From contig NZ_SZNM01000020.1 in the NCBI RefSeq assembly GCF_005870085.1, positions 1 to 64,000 on the forward strand: a stretch of DNA of 64,000 bases. Reading direction: 5' to 3'. Source of the stretch: Aquibacillus sediminis (GTDB lineage: Bacteria; Bacillota; Bacilli; Bacillales; Amphibacillaceae). The position numbers and the translations under genes were made by a program. The notes beneath the pieces were generated by a model. The model was not told where the DNA came from and did no database searches. It worked only from the letters and a program-made list of their open reading frames with translations. Positions 51,033 to 60,286 of the stretch are shown one piece after another (position 1 is the first letter of the stretch; every line of letters starts with the position of its first letter).

Positions 51033-52415
51033 TTAGTATAACTTACCTTGGCGATACAAGATGGTAGATAGCTTCATCACGGCATGGGTATAACAGGTTT
51101 CTCTTAATGGTAATGTGTTGCTAAAGAATGGAGGGAATACAGATTCGAATGTTGTTTTCATTTTTTGGTGGAGAAGCTCATAGACTTGTTCTTCCGTATA
51201 AAATTGTGTATCTCGTCCTTGTAACCATTCTAAGTAGGATACAATCACACCACCGGCATTAGCTAAAATATCGGGGATAATGACGATCCCTTTATTGCTT
51301 AAAAAGCGACCAGCCTCTTCGGTAACGGGTGAATTGGCACCTTCCACAATTACCTGTGCTTTAATATCTTGACAATTATCTCGATGAATCTGATCCTCAA
51401 GCGCTGCTAAGAATAACACGTCAACGTTTGATGTGAGTAAGCCATCACGGTCTTTAATCGTTGCTTTTATGTTGTGTTCTTTTAATTGGCCCTCTGTTGT
51501 AGGTAAATCACCCTCGTGTTTGTTACTATACGAGATTAGTGCAGGTATATCTAAACCATCAGAGTTATAAAGTGTAACATTTCGATCACTAACAGCAACC
51601 ACTTTATTTTGTAGGTGCACACATTGATAAGCTTCCAGGGCGACGACAGAGCCAACATTTCCAAAACCTTGGATCGCGATGGTTAAGGGTCCATCATGAT
51701 GCTGTAATGCGGTTTGTACAAAGGGTTTATTTTTATGATTGTTCATTAGGTTTATATTTTCTTTTATAAAATCATGGAGTAAGTAACGATACGTATAATA
51801 GACCCCTTTACCAGTTGCTTCACGACGTCCTAATGATCCACCATTCAAAACGCTTTTACCTGTGAAACTTCCACGGTATGTTTCGCCAGGGTGTATTGAT
51901 TTAAATTCTGCCATCATCCAATCCATTTCTCTTTCGCCAGTACCAATATCAGGTGCTGGGATATCTTTTTCTGTACCTAGTGAGTCACTAAAATAATGCA
52001 CATACTTTTTACAAATTAAGTTTAATTCCGCCTCACTGTACTTTCTAGGATTAATCACAACACCACCTTTGCCACCGCCAAATGGGACATCGTGGAGTGC
52101 ATTTTTTAATGTCATTAATTTAGCTAGATTAACAACTTCATCTTCATTCACGGATTCGTGGAATCTTATACCACCTTTATAGGGTCCGAGTGTATTGTTA
52201 TGTTGCACTCTGAAGGCTGGTATTCTCGTGATTCTACCATTTTCTAAGGAAATGCGTAAGAAAGATTTGATGATATGATTTGGGGTGGATAAAATGGAAA
52301 CTAATGAATCGTGTGCTCTTTTCCGTTTATCTTCTTGTAAATGAGGGAGAAAGGTATCATCCTCCATTAGTTGGCCTAAAGACTGTTCTATGATTGCTTT
52401 CATTTTATCGCTCAT
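51033..52415 (-). CDS. Glutamate dehydrogenase family protein
   Basis: A 460-residue NAD(P)-dependent dehydrogenase. The substrate lysines are in GPYKGGIRFH and the catalytic lysine in PFGGGKGGVVINPR; the nucleotide fold begins TIAIQGFGNVGSVVA. It is about 35 residues longer than RocG or GudB (about 425), with an insertion rich in N, H and Q before the Rossmann fold (around residues 215-240). It interconverts glutamate and 2-oxoglutarate plus ammonium. ATG 52415 follows GGAGG. Convergent with the amtB cluster. Confidence 0.88.
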   Translation of the reverse strand: MSDKMKAIIEQSLGQLMEDDTFLPHLQEDKRKRAHDSLVSILSTPNHIIKSFLRISLENGRITRIPAFRVQHNNTLGPYKGGIRFHESVNEDEVVNLAKLMTLKNALHDVPFGGGKGGVVINPRKYSEAELNLICKKYVHYFSDSLGTEKDIPAPDIGTGEREMDWMMAEFKSIHPGETYRGSFTGKSVLNGGSLGRREATGKGVYYTYRYLLHDFIKENINLMNNHKNKPFVQTALQHHDGPLTIAIQGFGNVGSVVALEAYQCVHLQNKVVAVSDRNVTLYNSDGLDIPALISYSNKHEGDLPTTEGQLKEHNIKATIKDRDGLLTSNVDVLFLAALEDQIHRDNCQDIKAQVIVEGANSPVTEEAGRFLSNKGIVIIPDILANAGGVIVSYLEWLQGRDTQFYTEEQVYELLHQKMKTTFESVFPPFFSNTLPLRETCYTHAVMKLSTILYRQGKLY

Positions 52416-52631
52416 GTGACAAACCTCCATGTTAAAAGCTAGTATACATACAGAATGAATCGTATAGGGCTAAATTATACTTAGACTATTGTATTTTATT
52501 CGATGAAAGAAAATGTTATCACATGAATAATTGATGAATGTCACACCATCTGTATCCTTGTCATGATAGACTTACCGATAAATATAATGGTAGAAATTGA
52601 AAAACAATTCATGTGAGAGTGAGGAATATAG

Positions 52632-53087
52632 GTGGATACGTTCTACACAATTTTGGTTGTCATTCATATATTTTCTGCTATTTTAGGGATGGGCCCTGGT
52701 TTTGTATTGACGACTATTCCAAAAACGGCAAATACAATGAAAGAAGTAAGACATGCTTACTTGATTCGACATCGGTTACATATTTTTGTCATGATTGGAG
52801 GCACGTTGTTACTGATTACCGGATTATTGATGGGATTCATTAATCCGGGGTTATTTCGAGCGGGATGGTATGTGATAAGTCTTGTTTTATTTATACTTGC
52901 ATTAGCAATGGGCCCGCTTGTTCTAAGTCCTTGCTCAAGGCCAATTAAAGAATTGCTTGCAAACTATCAGGGGGAAGATGTTCCCAAGGAGTATGACCGG
53001 TTAGCCAAAGTATTGTTTCGATATGAATATGTGGAGAATTTTATTTTCTTAATTATCATCTTACTAATGATCTTAAAACCATTTTAA
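52632..53087 (+). CDS. DUF2269-type membrane protein
   Basis: A 151-residue protein with four hydrophobic helices and the H-x-F-x-A-I-L-G-M-G-P-G-F segment at the N-terminus typical of DUF2269. Function unknown. The start is GTG with GAGG about 9 bases upstream. The next gene starts 11 bases after its stop, so the two are probably co-transcribed. Confidence 0.75.
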   Translation: MDTFYTILVVIHIFSAILGMGPGFVLTTIPKTANTMKEVRHAYLIRHRLHIFVMIGGTLLLITGLLMGFINPGLFRAGWYVISLVLFILALAMGPLVLSPCSRPIKELLANYQGEDVPKEYDRLAKVLFRYEYVENFIFLIIILLMILKPF

Positions 53088-53098
53088 AACGAAATAAG

Positions 53099-53485
53099 AT
53101 GGAGGTGTTTGTTATTGAAGTACAACTAAAACGTGCCTACCAACAACCTACTTCTGAAGATGGTGTGCGAGTATTGGTGGACAGATTGTGGCCGCGTGGT
53201 GTTTCAAAAAAGGAAGCCCGGATTGATTATTGGTTGCGACAACTAGCACCATCAACAGAGTTGCGTAAATGGTTTAACCATGACCAAGAGAAATTTTCGG
53301 TTTTTAAACAAAAATATAAAGAAGAAATATGGACCAATCAAGAAAAAGAAAGACAATTACAAGAATTACAGGAAATAATTAAGCGCAGTGAACGGGTGAC
53401 ATTAGTATACGCTGCAAAAGACCGCGAGTATAATCAAGTGGTTGTGTTAGCAGAGTTGTTAAATTATAAAGTAGTGTCTAAATAA
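53099..53485 (+). CDS. DUF488 (YeaO-like) protein
   Basis: A protein of up to 128 residues with the DUF488 signature VLVDRLWPRGVSKKEARIDYWL, LAPSTELRKWF and a final TLVYAAKD segment. Function unknown. The start is doubtful: the in-frame ATG 53099 lacks an upstream ribosome site, while GGAGG lies inside the frame at 53101 and points to a start near 53111-53114, where only GTT or ATT are in frame. Followed by a strong terminator. Confidence 0.8.
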   Translation: MEVFVIEVQLKRAYQQPTSEDGVRVLVDRLWPRGVSKKEARIDYWLRQLAPSTELRKWFNHDQEKFSVFKQKYKEEIWTNQEKERQLQELQEIIKRSERVTLVYAAKDREYNQVVVLAELLNYKVVSK

Positions 53486-53535
53486 AAAGAGGAAGGACAA
53501 GCCGAAATGTAAAGGTGCGTCCTTCCTCTTTTTTT
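53484..53535 (+). terminator. Terminator after the DUF488 gene
   Basis: AAAAAGAGGAAGGAC (53484-53498) pairs with GTCCTTCCTCTTTTT (53519-53533), with a 20-base loop. Confidence 0.8.
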
Positions 53536-53784
53536 GCCTAGGTTAAATAATGCAAGAAAAAAACATTACTAACTAATGCTTATCAAAGCTTGTAATAGAT
53601 GGTAATGGGCGATTTTATTAGAGGAAATGTATGATCGAATTTTAAGTATGTGACGATATTGTAAAGAATTTAAAAGAATTTAAAAGAATTTCAATTTATA
53701 TATTTACTTATTGCTAAAATTTGGTATTATATACTTGAATTCATTAACAAATGAAGAATTTTATGAAGAAAGGGGATAGTAATT

Positions 53785-53946
53785 ATGGTGACATCATTAT
53801 TTGCTATTTCTGTAACGATTCTGTTAACTTTTATCACGTTGTCGATTGTCGAAAAAGTTTCAGCATTCCGTAAGAAGAAAAAGAACAAATTTGTTTCAAA
53901 CAGAGAACAAATCAATCCAACTTTTGTGGCTGTTGGTAAGCAATGA
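53785..53946 (+). CDS. Small single-helix membrane protein (53 residues)
   Basis: ATG 53785 lies 8 bases after AAGGGG and the frame ends TGA 53946. One N-terminal hydrophobic helix (SLFAISVTILLTFITLSIV) is followed by a lysine-rich stretch RKKKKNK and a polar tail. It would sit with its basic part in the cytosol. A terminator follows at once, which supports a real transcript. I do not recognise the family. Confidence 0.6.
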   Translation: MVTSLFAISVTILLTFITLSIVEKVSAFRKKKKNKFVSNREQINPTFVAVGKQ

Positions 53947-53991
53947 AAAATGGTGATTATGATAATTACCTGACATCTTGGTCAGATTAAT

Positions 53992-54034
53992 GGCGCCCTT
54001 GGTATTCCAAACAATAACCAAAGGGCGTTTTTTG
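53992..54034 (+). terminator. Terminator after the 53-residue protein gene
   Basis: CGCCCTT-GGT pairs with ACC-A-AAGGGCG, followed by TTTTTTG. Confidence 0.8.
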
Positions 54035-54079
54035 TATGTTTTTTTCGTAACGCACTTATTCGTTAGTTATTGCGTATTT

Positions 54080-54672
54080 GCTGTATTATACGCATTAACC
54101 TCCACTTTTTCCTTTATAATATGAGTGCTAATATATCGCTACGGAAATACACTCCGCTTTCCACGGGCGGCTGTTGAGCCTCCTCGCTCGTCCCTCGCTG
54201 CGGGGTCTCAATCTAGGCCTTTCCTCCCGTAGGAGTCTTCGTGTATTTCCTTCGCTAAGTAGAATTCGTTGAATTTTATAGAGTTGTTATTACTTAATTA
54301 CAACATCAACGCCTTTTTTGTGCGTCTGATTTAACTTGCATACACTTATCATAATCAGAAAACTTACCATAGTTGAGGCGGAATACGGAGACTCCTCGAA
54401 AATACAAACCAATTTTCTTCGTGCGATGTATCGCTATCGAAGCTTTCCTTGTCCTATGGGAACAGCACGAGCCGAAGATCCCGCAGTAATTATTAAGGAA
54501 CGTAGGCTAAGTTTGCCACGGACACGCGAGCAACGTCTGTGTGACCAACATCCTGTTGTCCCGAGGCCGTGCTCATGGAAAGCGTAGTATTCAGCCGGAA
54601 CAATGATAAAGCACTTATTTCAATCAGAATGTAAGAAAGTAAATAGAGCCTAGTTATGTCGCATAATACAGC
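54080..54672. repeat. R1 composite element, copy IV (593 bp)
   Basis: Outer ends GCTGTATTATACGCATTAAC and GTTATGTCGCATAATACAGC. Inner modules are 54131-54258 (GCTACGGAAATACAC...GTGTATTTCCTTCGC) and 54377-54598 (GGCGGAATACGGAGACTCC...GTATTCAGCC). The second has the 57-nt insert found in copy I. A frame of 83 codons inside is an artefact of the repeat. Confidence 0.75.
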
Positions 54673-54715
54673 TTATATGCACTAAAAACAATCTTATAGG
54701 CAAAGGCTTTTTTTT

Positions 54716-54757
54716 ATATAAAAAAGTCCACCTCTTATAGATAACAGGTGGACTTCA
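54716..54757 (-). terminator. Terminator of pepT
   Basis: AAGTCCACCT (54724-54733) pairs with AGGTGGACTT (54746-54755); on the minus strand it is followed by TTTTATATAA. Confidence 0.75.
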
Positions 54758-54764
54758 TAAGATA

Positions 54765-56000
54765 TTATGCTTCTTTTTTGGCGAAAAGGGATGCGATCTT
54801 TATTATGGTTCGGACAGATTTTTCCATGTTGTCCAATGAAATATATTCAAATTTACCATGAAAGTTTTCTCCACCGGTAAATATATTTGGTGTTGGAAGT
54901 CCCATATAAGAAAGTTGAGATCCGTCTGTCCCTCCACGAATTGGTTTAACGATCGGTTCTATACTTAAGTTTTCCATCGCTTGATGGGCGATATCTACAA
55001 TTTCTTTAACAGGTTTGATTTTTTCTCCCATATTGTAGTATTGGTCTTTCATTTCTAACAAGATGTTATCTGCACCATATTTTTCGCTTAGTTTTTGAAC
55101 AGTATCTTCCACATATTGTTTTTTGGCATTGAATTTTTCACCATCATGATCACGGATAATATAGTAGACGTTCGTTTGTTCCACATCACCATGGAAGGAA
55201 AGAAGGTGGTAGAACCCTTCATATCCTGCTGTATGTTCTGGGGCTTGTTCTTCTGGCAAGTGTTGGTGAAATTCCATTGCAAGTTTCGTTGCATTTACCA
55301 TTTTGTTCTTCGCTGAACCTGGGTGGACATTGTTGCCTTTAAAAGTTAACTTCGCAGCGGCAGCATTAAAGCTTTCATATTGAAGTTCACCTAATGGTCC
55401 ACCATCTACCGTGTAAGCGAAGGAAGCGTCAAATGCATTTACATCAAACTTATGTGGTCCGCGGCCAATTTCTTCATCAGGTGTAAAAGCAACTCTAATT
55501 TTTCCATGTTCAATTTCAGGATGATTAATTAAATAAGCCATTGCAGTCATGATTTCGGCAATACCTGCTTTATTATCCGCCCCCAAAAGTGTAGTGCCGT
55601 CTGTTGTAATTAAATCGTGCCCTTTATAGTTAGCCAACTCGGGATATTGACTAGGTGACAGAACGATGTTTTCTGTATGGTTTAACACAAGATCATTACC
55701 ATCATAATTTTCGACTAAATGAGGCTTTACATCTTTACCAGTAAAATCTGTCGCAGTATCCATATGGGCTAAAAAGCCAATCGTTGAAACAGATTTATCC
55801 GTATTGGCTGGAAGTGTAGCCATCACATATGCGTGCTCATCAATGGTTACTTCCTCCATTCCAATTTGTTTTAACTCCTCGACTAGCCTTTTTGCTAGTG
55901 TCCATTGACCAGGGGTAGATGGACAGGAATCATTTTCTTCATTAGATTGTGTATCCACTTTCGCATAAGTTGTAAAGCGATCTAAAATTTCCTTTTTCAT
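54765..56000 (-). CDS. pepT: Peptidase T (tripeptide aminopeptidase)
   Basis: A 411-residue M20-family zinc exopeptidase that removes the N-terminal residue from tripeptides. Zinc ligands are in [18 protein letters not shown] and [20 protein letters not shown] and [12 protein letters not shown] are family signatures. ATG 56000 was chosen because it gives the normal length and a GGAG lies 11 bases upstream; longer frames add [15 protein letters not shown]. It is a single gene with its own terminator. Confidence 0.94.
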   Translation of the reverse strand: MKKEILDRFTTYAKVDTQSNEENDSCPSTPGQWTLAKRLVEELKQIGMEEVTIDEHAYVMATLPANTDKSVSTIGFLAHMDTATDFTGKDVKPHLVENYDGNDLVLNHTENIVLSPSQYPELANYKGHDLITTDGTTLLGADNKAGIAEIMTAMAYLINHPEIEHGKIRVAFTPDEEIGRGPHKFDVNAFDASFAYTVDGGPLGELQYESFNAAAAKLTFKGNNVHPGSAKNKMVNATKLAMEFHQHLPEEQAPEHTAGYEGFYHLLSFHGDVEQTNVYYIIRDHDGEKFNAKKQYVEDTVQKLSEKYGADNILLEMKDQYYNMGEKIKPVKEIVDIAHQAMENLSIEPIVKPIRGGTDGSQLSYMGLPTPNIFTGGENFHGKFEYISLDNMEKSVRTIIKIASLFAKKEA

Positions 56001-56134
56001 TTTTGGCTTCATCTCCATTTTTAAATTATACATCCATACTAGCATAGATTCTGAAACAACTTAAAAAGGAGTTCATTGATTGAGACTGAATCAAATTCTT
56101 GTGGTGGAACAAAACTAAATAAGAGGTGATAGGA

Positions 56135-56344
56135 ATGAAAGAACAAAATAAAAAAAGCTTTAGTAAAACAACAAAAGCAAATTCAAGTGAACAGGTAGGT
56201 GTACGAACGGATTTAGAAGCAGACCACCCACTAGATACAACAGATCAGTATGCAGGAGATTCTGTTAATGAACATAAGGCAATGGAAAATGCAAACCAAT
56301 ATATTGCCGAGGAAGAATTTAAACAAGAGCGAGAGAATTTATAG
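56135..56344 (+). CDS. Small hydrophilic protein of unknown function
   Basis: A 69-residue charged protein without membrane segments or cysteines. It starts KEQNKKSFSKTTKANSSEQ and ends EEEFKQERENL. AGAGGTGATAGG precedes the ATG 56135. A terminator follows within 10 bases, which supports an expressed unit. It has the disordered look of small Bacillaceae spore-associated proteins, but I do not recognise a family. Confidence 0.65.
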   Translation: MKEQNKKSFSKTTKANSSEQVGVRTDLEADHPLDTTDQYAGDSVNEHKAMENANQYIAEEEFKQERENL

Positions 56345-56351
56345 TTGTTCC

Positions 56352-56397
56352 AGAACTGTCCAATTAGGGTTTAGACCTATTGTTGGGCAGTTTTTTC
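56352..56397 (+). terminator. Terminator after the 69-residue protein gene
   Basis: AACTGTCCAA (56354-56363) pairs with TTGGGCAGTT (56383-56392) with one G-T pair, followed by TTTT. Confidence 0.8.
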
Positions 56398-56607
56398 TGT
56401 CTTCTATAGTCACGATAGATTCAGACAGAACAGACCGTGGATCCAACCGAGAGACAATGAACTAACTACGATAGTCTTTTGCATTCGGTAGAAGTAAGAT
56501 GAAAATTACAACATTTGATTTTCCTAAATCCATCCAAAAAGGCCTTTACACCGTATTCCTATGATAAAATGGTTGAAGTTCTTATTATCGGGAGCGGGGG
56601 GATTGGG

Positions 56608-57552
56608 TTGAATAGTAAAGGATTATGGCTTGGTATTGGATTGATCATCATTAGTTGGATAGCTAACTATATCTATTTTCAAACGCATCAGTTGGAACAA
56701 CCAATCTTTTTAGATCACTATTACGGACGTCAGATTGAGCAGGAAGAAACTCATTTACCATTCCATTACTTAACCAATAAGCAAAATCCATTGGAGGTCC
56801 AGTACATACAAGTTGATGATGTCCAATTGTATCCTGTAGACAATCAAAGTTTTGGTGTATGGCAGGCTACACAGCCGCAAATACAATACGAACAGGAATT
56901 CCGCCATCACTATTTAAAAAAAGTGAATGTAAATGTTCCATCGAACGTCATTCCAATATCTGAAGACAACCCATCATGGTCATTTGAACAGATGCAAGTG
57001 TATTTTACTGATGGTAGTGTCACGAACGCAACGGTTGGTAAGGTTCGTTTATACAATCGACTAAACAATGAAAGTGTACTTGAATTTCGTTCTGGCAGTA
57101 GCAGTAATCAGCACCGAGAGTCAACGTCATTAATGACAACAGAGGAGATTAGAATTGATGCAATTGATGTCCCATTTGCTGAAATTAGTAATGAAGTAGC
57201 GATAAAAGTAGATGTAGAACAAGAAAAACTACAAGAGTTAGAAGAAATAAAGCAGAATGGTGAAAGACCAGATTGGCATAAGCGGGATTTCGAAGTTCCA
57301 TGGGAAGAGGTGCCTGGTATCACCATTGATGATGAAGTTTTTCCGCTTGAAATGGAAAGGGACGAAGCCTTACGACTGTTTATGCGTTTTAACCCAAATC
57401 GGGTGAGTTACTTTCACTTTGGGATTGAAATGGTAGGCGAGACTAAATCAGGTGAACCCTTTGTCACGGAAACATTCATTCATGATCTCCCATATTTAGA
57501 GCAGGACGATATAAACCAAATCATTGATGAGAAGCAAGGGGGACGGTCATGA
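56608..57552 (+). CDS. Membrane-anchored protein of unknown function
   Basis: A 314-residue protein with one N-terminal helix (GLWLGIGLIIISWIANYIYF) and a long acidic outer part. It has no motif I recognise; the tail has a DEVFPLEMERDEALRLFMRF segment and ends in an acidic stretch. Start TTG 56608 follows GGGGGG by 7 bases. It overlaps the next membrane protein gene by 4 bases (ATGA), so the two are translated together and probably act together. Confidence 0.6.
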   Translation: MNSKGLWLGIGLIIISWIANYIYFQTHQLEQPIFLDHYYGRQIEQEETHLPFHYLTNKQNPLEVQYIQVDDVQLYPVDNQSFGVWQATQPQIQYEQEFRHHYLKKVNVNVPSNVIPISEDNPSWSFEQMQVYFTDGSVTNATVGKVRLYNRLNNESVLEFRSGSSSNQHRESTSLMTTEEIRIDAIDVPFAEISNEVAIKVDVEQEKLQELEEIKQNGERPDWHKRDFEVPWEEVPGITIDDEVFPLEMERDEALRLFMRFNPNRVSYFHFGIEMVGETKSGEPFVTETFIHDLPYLEQDDINQIIDEKQGGRS

Positions 57553-58133
57553 TGCGGGAAGCTTTCAGCAAAGTGTTTTGGGGTTATTTATTTATACTAA
57601 TCGAAATTCACTTTCTTGTTATTGACGTTTTACCCGAACCATTAGGATATTATTTGATTTATGCAGGTGCAACAGCATTGATTGAAACGTATCCAAGTGG
57701 ACAAAAGGTAAGGAATAGTGCATTAGGATTAACGTTTTTTTCTATCCCTGCTGTATTTATTGAACAACAGGCGAGTCAAGTCTCTTCTATCAGTGGCGTC
57801 ATTTCTGGATGGGGAGTTTATGATGTAATCCTTTCCATCTTGCACATTATGCTTATCTATTATTTATTTCAGTGGATGAAGACAATTGTACGAGATAAAG
57901 GTAAGACAGAAATGATTGGTCGTACCATAAACATGGAAAGAATTATCCTATTTATGCTAGTGGGTATAGAAGTAGTCAGACCATTTGCTATGAATGTATC
58001 AAGTGAAACATTTACCCTACCAGTGGTAGTCGCAATAATTGTTAGTATCATCATCCAAATTAGTTTTCTAGCATTATTGCGTCGTTTTATGAAACTTGAT
58101 GATGGTGGAGATGCCAGTTACTCAAGTGATTGA
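57549..58133 (+). CDS. Polytopic membrane protein of unknown function
   Basis: A 194-residue protein with five or six hydrophobic helices; the first third reads IEIHFLVIDVLPEPLGYYLI and a charged loop lies near residues 115-130. No family recognised. The ATG overlaps the stop of the preceding membrane-anchored protein. The iron-uptake genes start 83 bases later but have their own Fur-boxed promoter. Confidence 0.65.
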   Translation: MMREAFSKVFWGYLFILIEIHFLVIDVLPEPLGYYLIYAGATALIETYPSGQKVRNSALGLTFFSIPAVFIEQQASQVSSISGVISGWGVYDVILSILHIMLIYYLFQWMKTIVRDKGKTEMIGRTINMERIILFMLVGIEVVRPFAMNVSSETFTLPVVVAIIVSIIIQISFLALLRRFMKLDDGGDASYSSD

Positions 58134-58147
58134 AATTAAATCCATGG

Positions 58148-58191
58148 TTGGCAGTTTTATTGAGATTCAGCTATAATGAGAATGGTTATCA
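58148..58191 (+). promoter_or_regulatory. Fur-boxed promoter of the siderophore uptake operon
   Basis: -35 TTGGCA (58148-58153) and -10 TATAAT (58172-58177), spacing 18. TGAGAATGGTTATCA (58177-58191) fits the 7-1-7 Fur box TGATAATNATTATCA with two mismatches and starts at the last base of the -10, so a bound Fur would block transcription. Confidence 0.8.
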
Positions 58192-58215
58192 TTATTAAAT
58201 TAAAGGTAAGGTTTT

Positions 58216-59253
58216 ATGGAAAATATAAATGCTGAAAATAAACGAACAAGATCACAACGGGAATCAAGGCCAATACTAGCGATCGTGATCTTAGTTGTTG
58301 GAAACGTACTGCTAGCAATTGCATTAGCTGCTTCTGTTTCCATTGGGGCTTCAGAAATTGGTTTTACTATGGTGTGGGATGCAATTTTTGCATTTGATAC
58401 CGATTCAACTGCCCATCAAATTATAGAAGAAGTTCGCTTACCAAGAGCACTTACGGGCGCGTTAGTTGGTGCAAGTTTAGCTGTTTCTGGTTCTATTTTA
58501 CAGGGAATTACAAGGAATCCTTTGGCCGCGCCATCGATTATGGGGATTACGGATGGCGCTGCTTTTTCATTAGCCATTATCTATTCGTTTATCCCAACCA
58601 TGGCGTATTCGCAGATTATGTTTTGGTCCTTTATTGGTGCAGGGTTAGGCACGATTCTTGTGTTTGGTATTGGTTCGATTGCTAAAGGTGGGTTAACCCC
58701 TGTCAAGTTAGCATTAGCAGGGATCGCTGTTGGTGCATTGTTAAGGTCACTTGCCTCAGGTATAGCCATTTACAATGATGTCGCCCAAAATATGAGTTTT
58801 TGGTATGCTGGTGGGTTAGCTGGTTCAAAGTGGCTTAGTCTACAATTATTACTTCCTATTAGTGGTATTGGTTTATTATTAGCACTTGTTTTAGCTCATT
58901 CTATTACAGTCCTAAACTTAGGAGATGATGTGGCTAAAGGATTAGGTCAACGAACGTTTGTAACCAAGGGTTTAGGAGTTCTGATTGTGATGATGCTAAC
59001 AGGTGCTGCTGTATCGGTTGCAGGAGCAATTGGTTTTATTGGTTTAGTGATCCCACATATTACTCGATTTCTGGTTGGTGCGGATTATAAATGGATCATT
59101 CCTTGTGCAGCAATATTAGGCGCGTTATTGTTAGTGTTAGCTGATATTGGTGCGCGAATGATTAATCCCCCTTTTGAAACGCCAGTTGGTGCATTAACGG
59201 CGGTAATTGGGGTTCCCTTTTTCCTATATTTAGCACGAAAAGGGGGAGCTTAA
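58216..59253 (+). CDS. Iron-siderophore ABC transporter permease (FecCD family), first
   Basis: A 345-residue permease with about 9-10 helices. The segments LPRALTGALVGASLAVSGS and ITRNPLAAPSIMGITDGA are the FecCD signatures, and GAIGFIGLVIPHITRFLVG is the ATPase-coupling region. The first gene of a Fur-controlled operon. One base separates its stop from the next permease gene. No usual ribosome site is seen beyond AAAGGTAAGG. Confidence 0.93.
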   Translation: MENINAENKRTRSQRESRPILAIVILVVGNVLLAIALAASVSIGASEIGFTMVWDAIFAFDTDSTAHQIIEEVRLPRALTGALVGASLAVSGSILQGITRNPLAAPSIMGITDGAAFSLAIIYSFIPTMAYSQIMFWSFIGAGLGTILVFGIGSIAKGGLTPVKLALAGIAVGALLRSLASGIAIYNDVAQNMSFWYAGGLAGSKWLSLQLLLPISGIGLLLALVLAHSITVLNLGDDVAKGLGQRTFVTKGLGVLIVMMLTGAAVSVAGAIGFIGLVIPHITRFLVGADYKWIIPCAAILGALLLVLADIGARMINPPFETPVGALTAVIGVPFFLYLARKGGA

Positions 59254-59254
59254 C

Positions 59255-60268
59255 ATGAAGCTGTCTACATATATCAAACAAAAGCCTCTTCTTTTCATTG
59301 GGCTGCTAAGTATATCGATTGTTGTTTTATTTTTTGTATCACTTCAGACGGGAACTGCTGCATTAAGTCCATTGACAGCAATTCAGACATTGTTTGGTAA
59401 CGGGACAGAAAAAGATAGTTTGATTTTGTTTGAGTTTCGTCTGCCTCGTATTGTCATTGCGATTCTAGTAGGAGCGGGTTTGGCTGTATCTGGTGCGATT
59501 CTCCAAGCAATTACCAAAAATGAAATTGCCGAACCGGGAATCATTGGAATAAATGCTGGTGCAGGATTAGCAGTGGTCTTATTTATCTTTTTTGTTAAAG
59601 ATATTCCGTTTGGTTTTTCTTCTACCTATTTATTACCGGTTACTGCCTTAGTTGGTGCTTTGACAGCGGCAATAGCTATTTATTTATTTGCTTGGAAAGA
59701 TGGCATTTCACCAGTTCGATTGGTGTTAGTAGGGATTGCTGTGAACTCGGGGATTAATGCATTATTAATTATATTTCAGTTGCGAATGGATCCAAAAGAT
59801 TTCGACCAGGCGATTACTTGGCTATCGGGAAGTATATGGGGGGCAGATTGGACCTATGTGCTTGCGGTTCTACCTTGGGTGATACTGTTAATTCCTTTGG
59901 CCATTCTAAAGGCATCGTCATTAGATATTCTTCATAATGGTGATGATATTGCATCTGGTTTAGGGATTCATGTGGAAAGAGAAAGAGGAATATTCTTATT
60001 AATTGCTGTGGGGTTGGCAGGTGCAAGTGTATCTGTCGCAGGGAATATCGCATTCTTAGGGTTAGTTTCTCCACATCTTGTTCGCAGAATAATTGGACCA
60101 AAGCACCAAATGTTAATACCCGCATCGGCCTTAATGGGAGCACTGTTATTAATTGTTGCAGATATGATTGGTAAAAATTTAATGGCACCTTCTGAGATAC
60201 CGGTTGGAATTGTTATTTCTGCGCTAGGTGCACCGTACTTTATCTATCTATTAATAAAAACAGATTAA
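59255..60268 (+). CDS. Iron-siderophore ABC transporter permease (FecCD family), second
   Basis: A 337-residue paralogue of the preceding permease with LPRIVIAILVGAGLAVSGA and ITKNEIAEPGIIGINAGA. The coupling region is GNIAFLGLVSPHLVRRIIG. The two permeases form a heterodimeric channel in the membrane. It is followed after 18 bases by the binding protein gene. Confidence 0.93.
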   Translation: MKLSTYIKQKPLLFIGLLSISIVVLFFVSLQTGTAALSPLTAIQTLFGNGTEKDSLILFEFRLPRIVIAILVGAGLAVSGAILQAITKNEIAEPGIIGINAGAGLAVVLFIFFVKDIPFGFSSTYLLPVTALVGALTAAIAIYLFAWKDGISPVRLVLVGIAVNSGINALLIIFQLRMDPKDFDQAITWLSGSIWGADWTYVLAVLPWVILLIPLAILKASSLDILHNGDDIASGLGIHVERERGIFLLIAVGLAGASVSVAGNIAFLGLVSPHLVRRIIGPKHQMLIPASALMGALLLIVADMIGKNLMAPSEIPVGIVISALGAPYFIYLLIKTD

Positions 60269-60286
60269 AGAAGGAGAGATATTTAT

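Noticed and set aside
54336-54587. 83-codon frame inside R1 copy IV
   Set aside because: Same repeat-derived translation as in copy I; no ribosome site.
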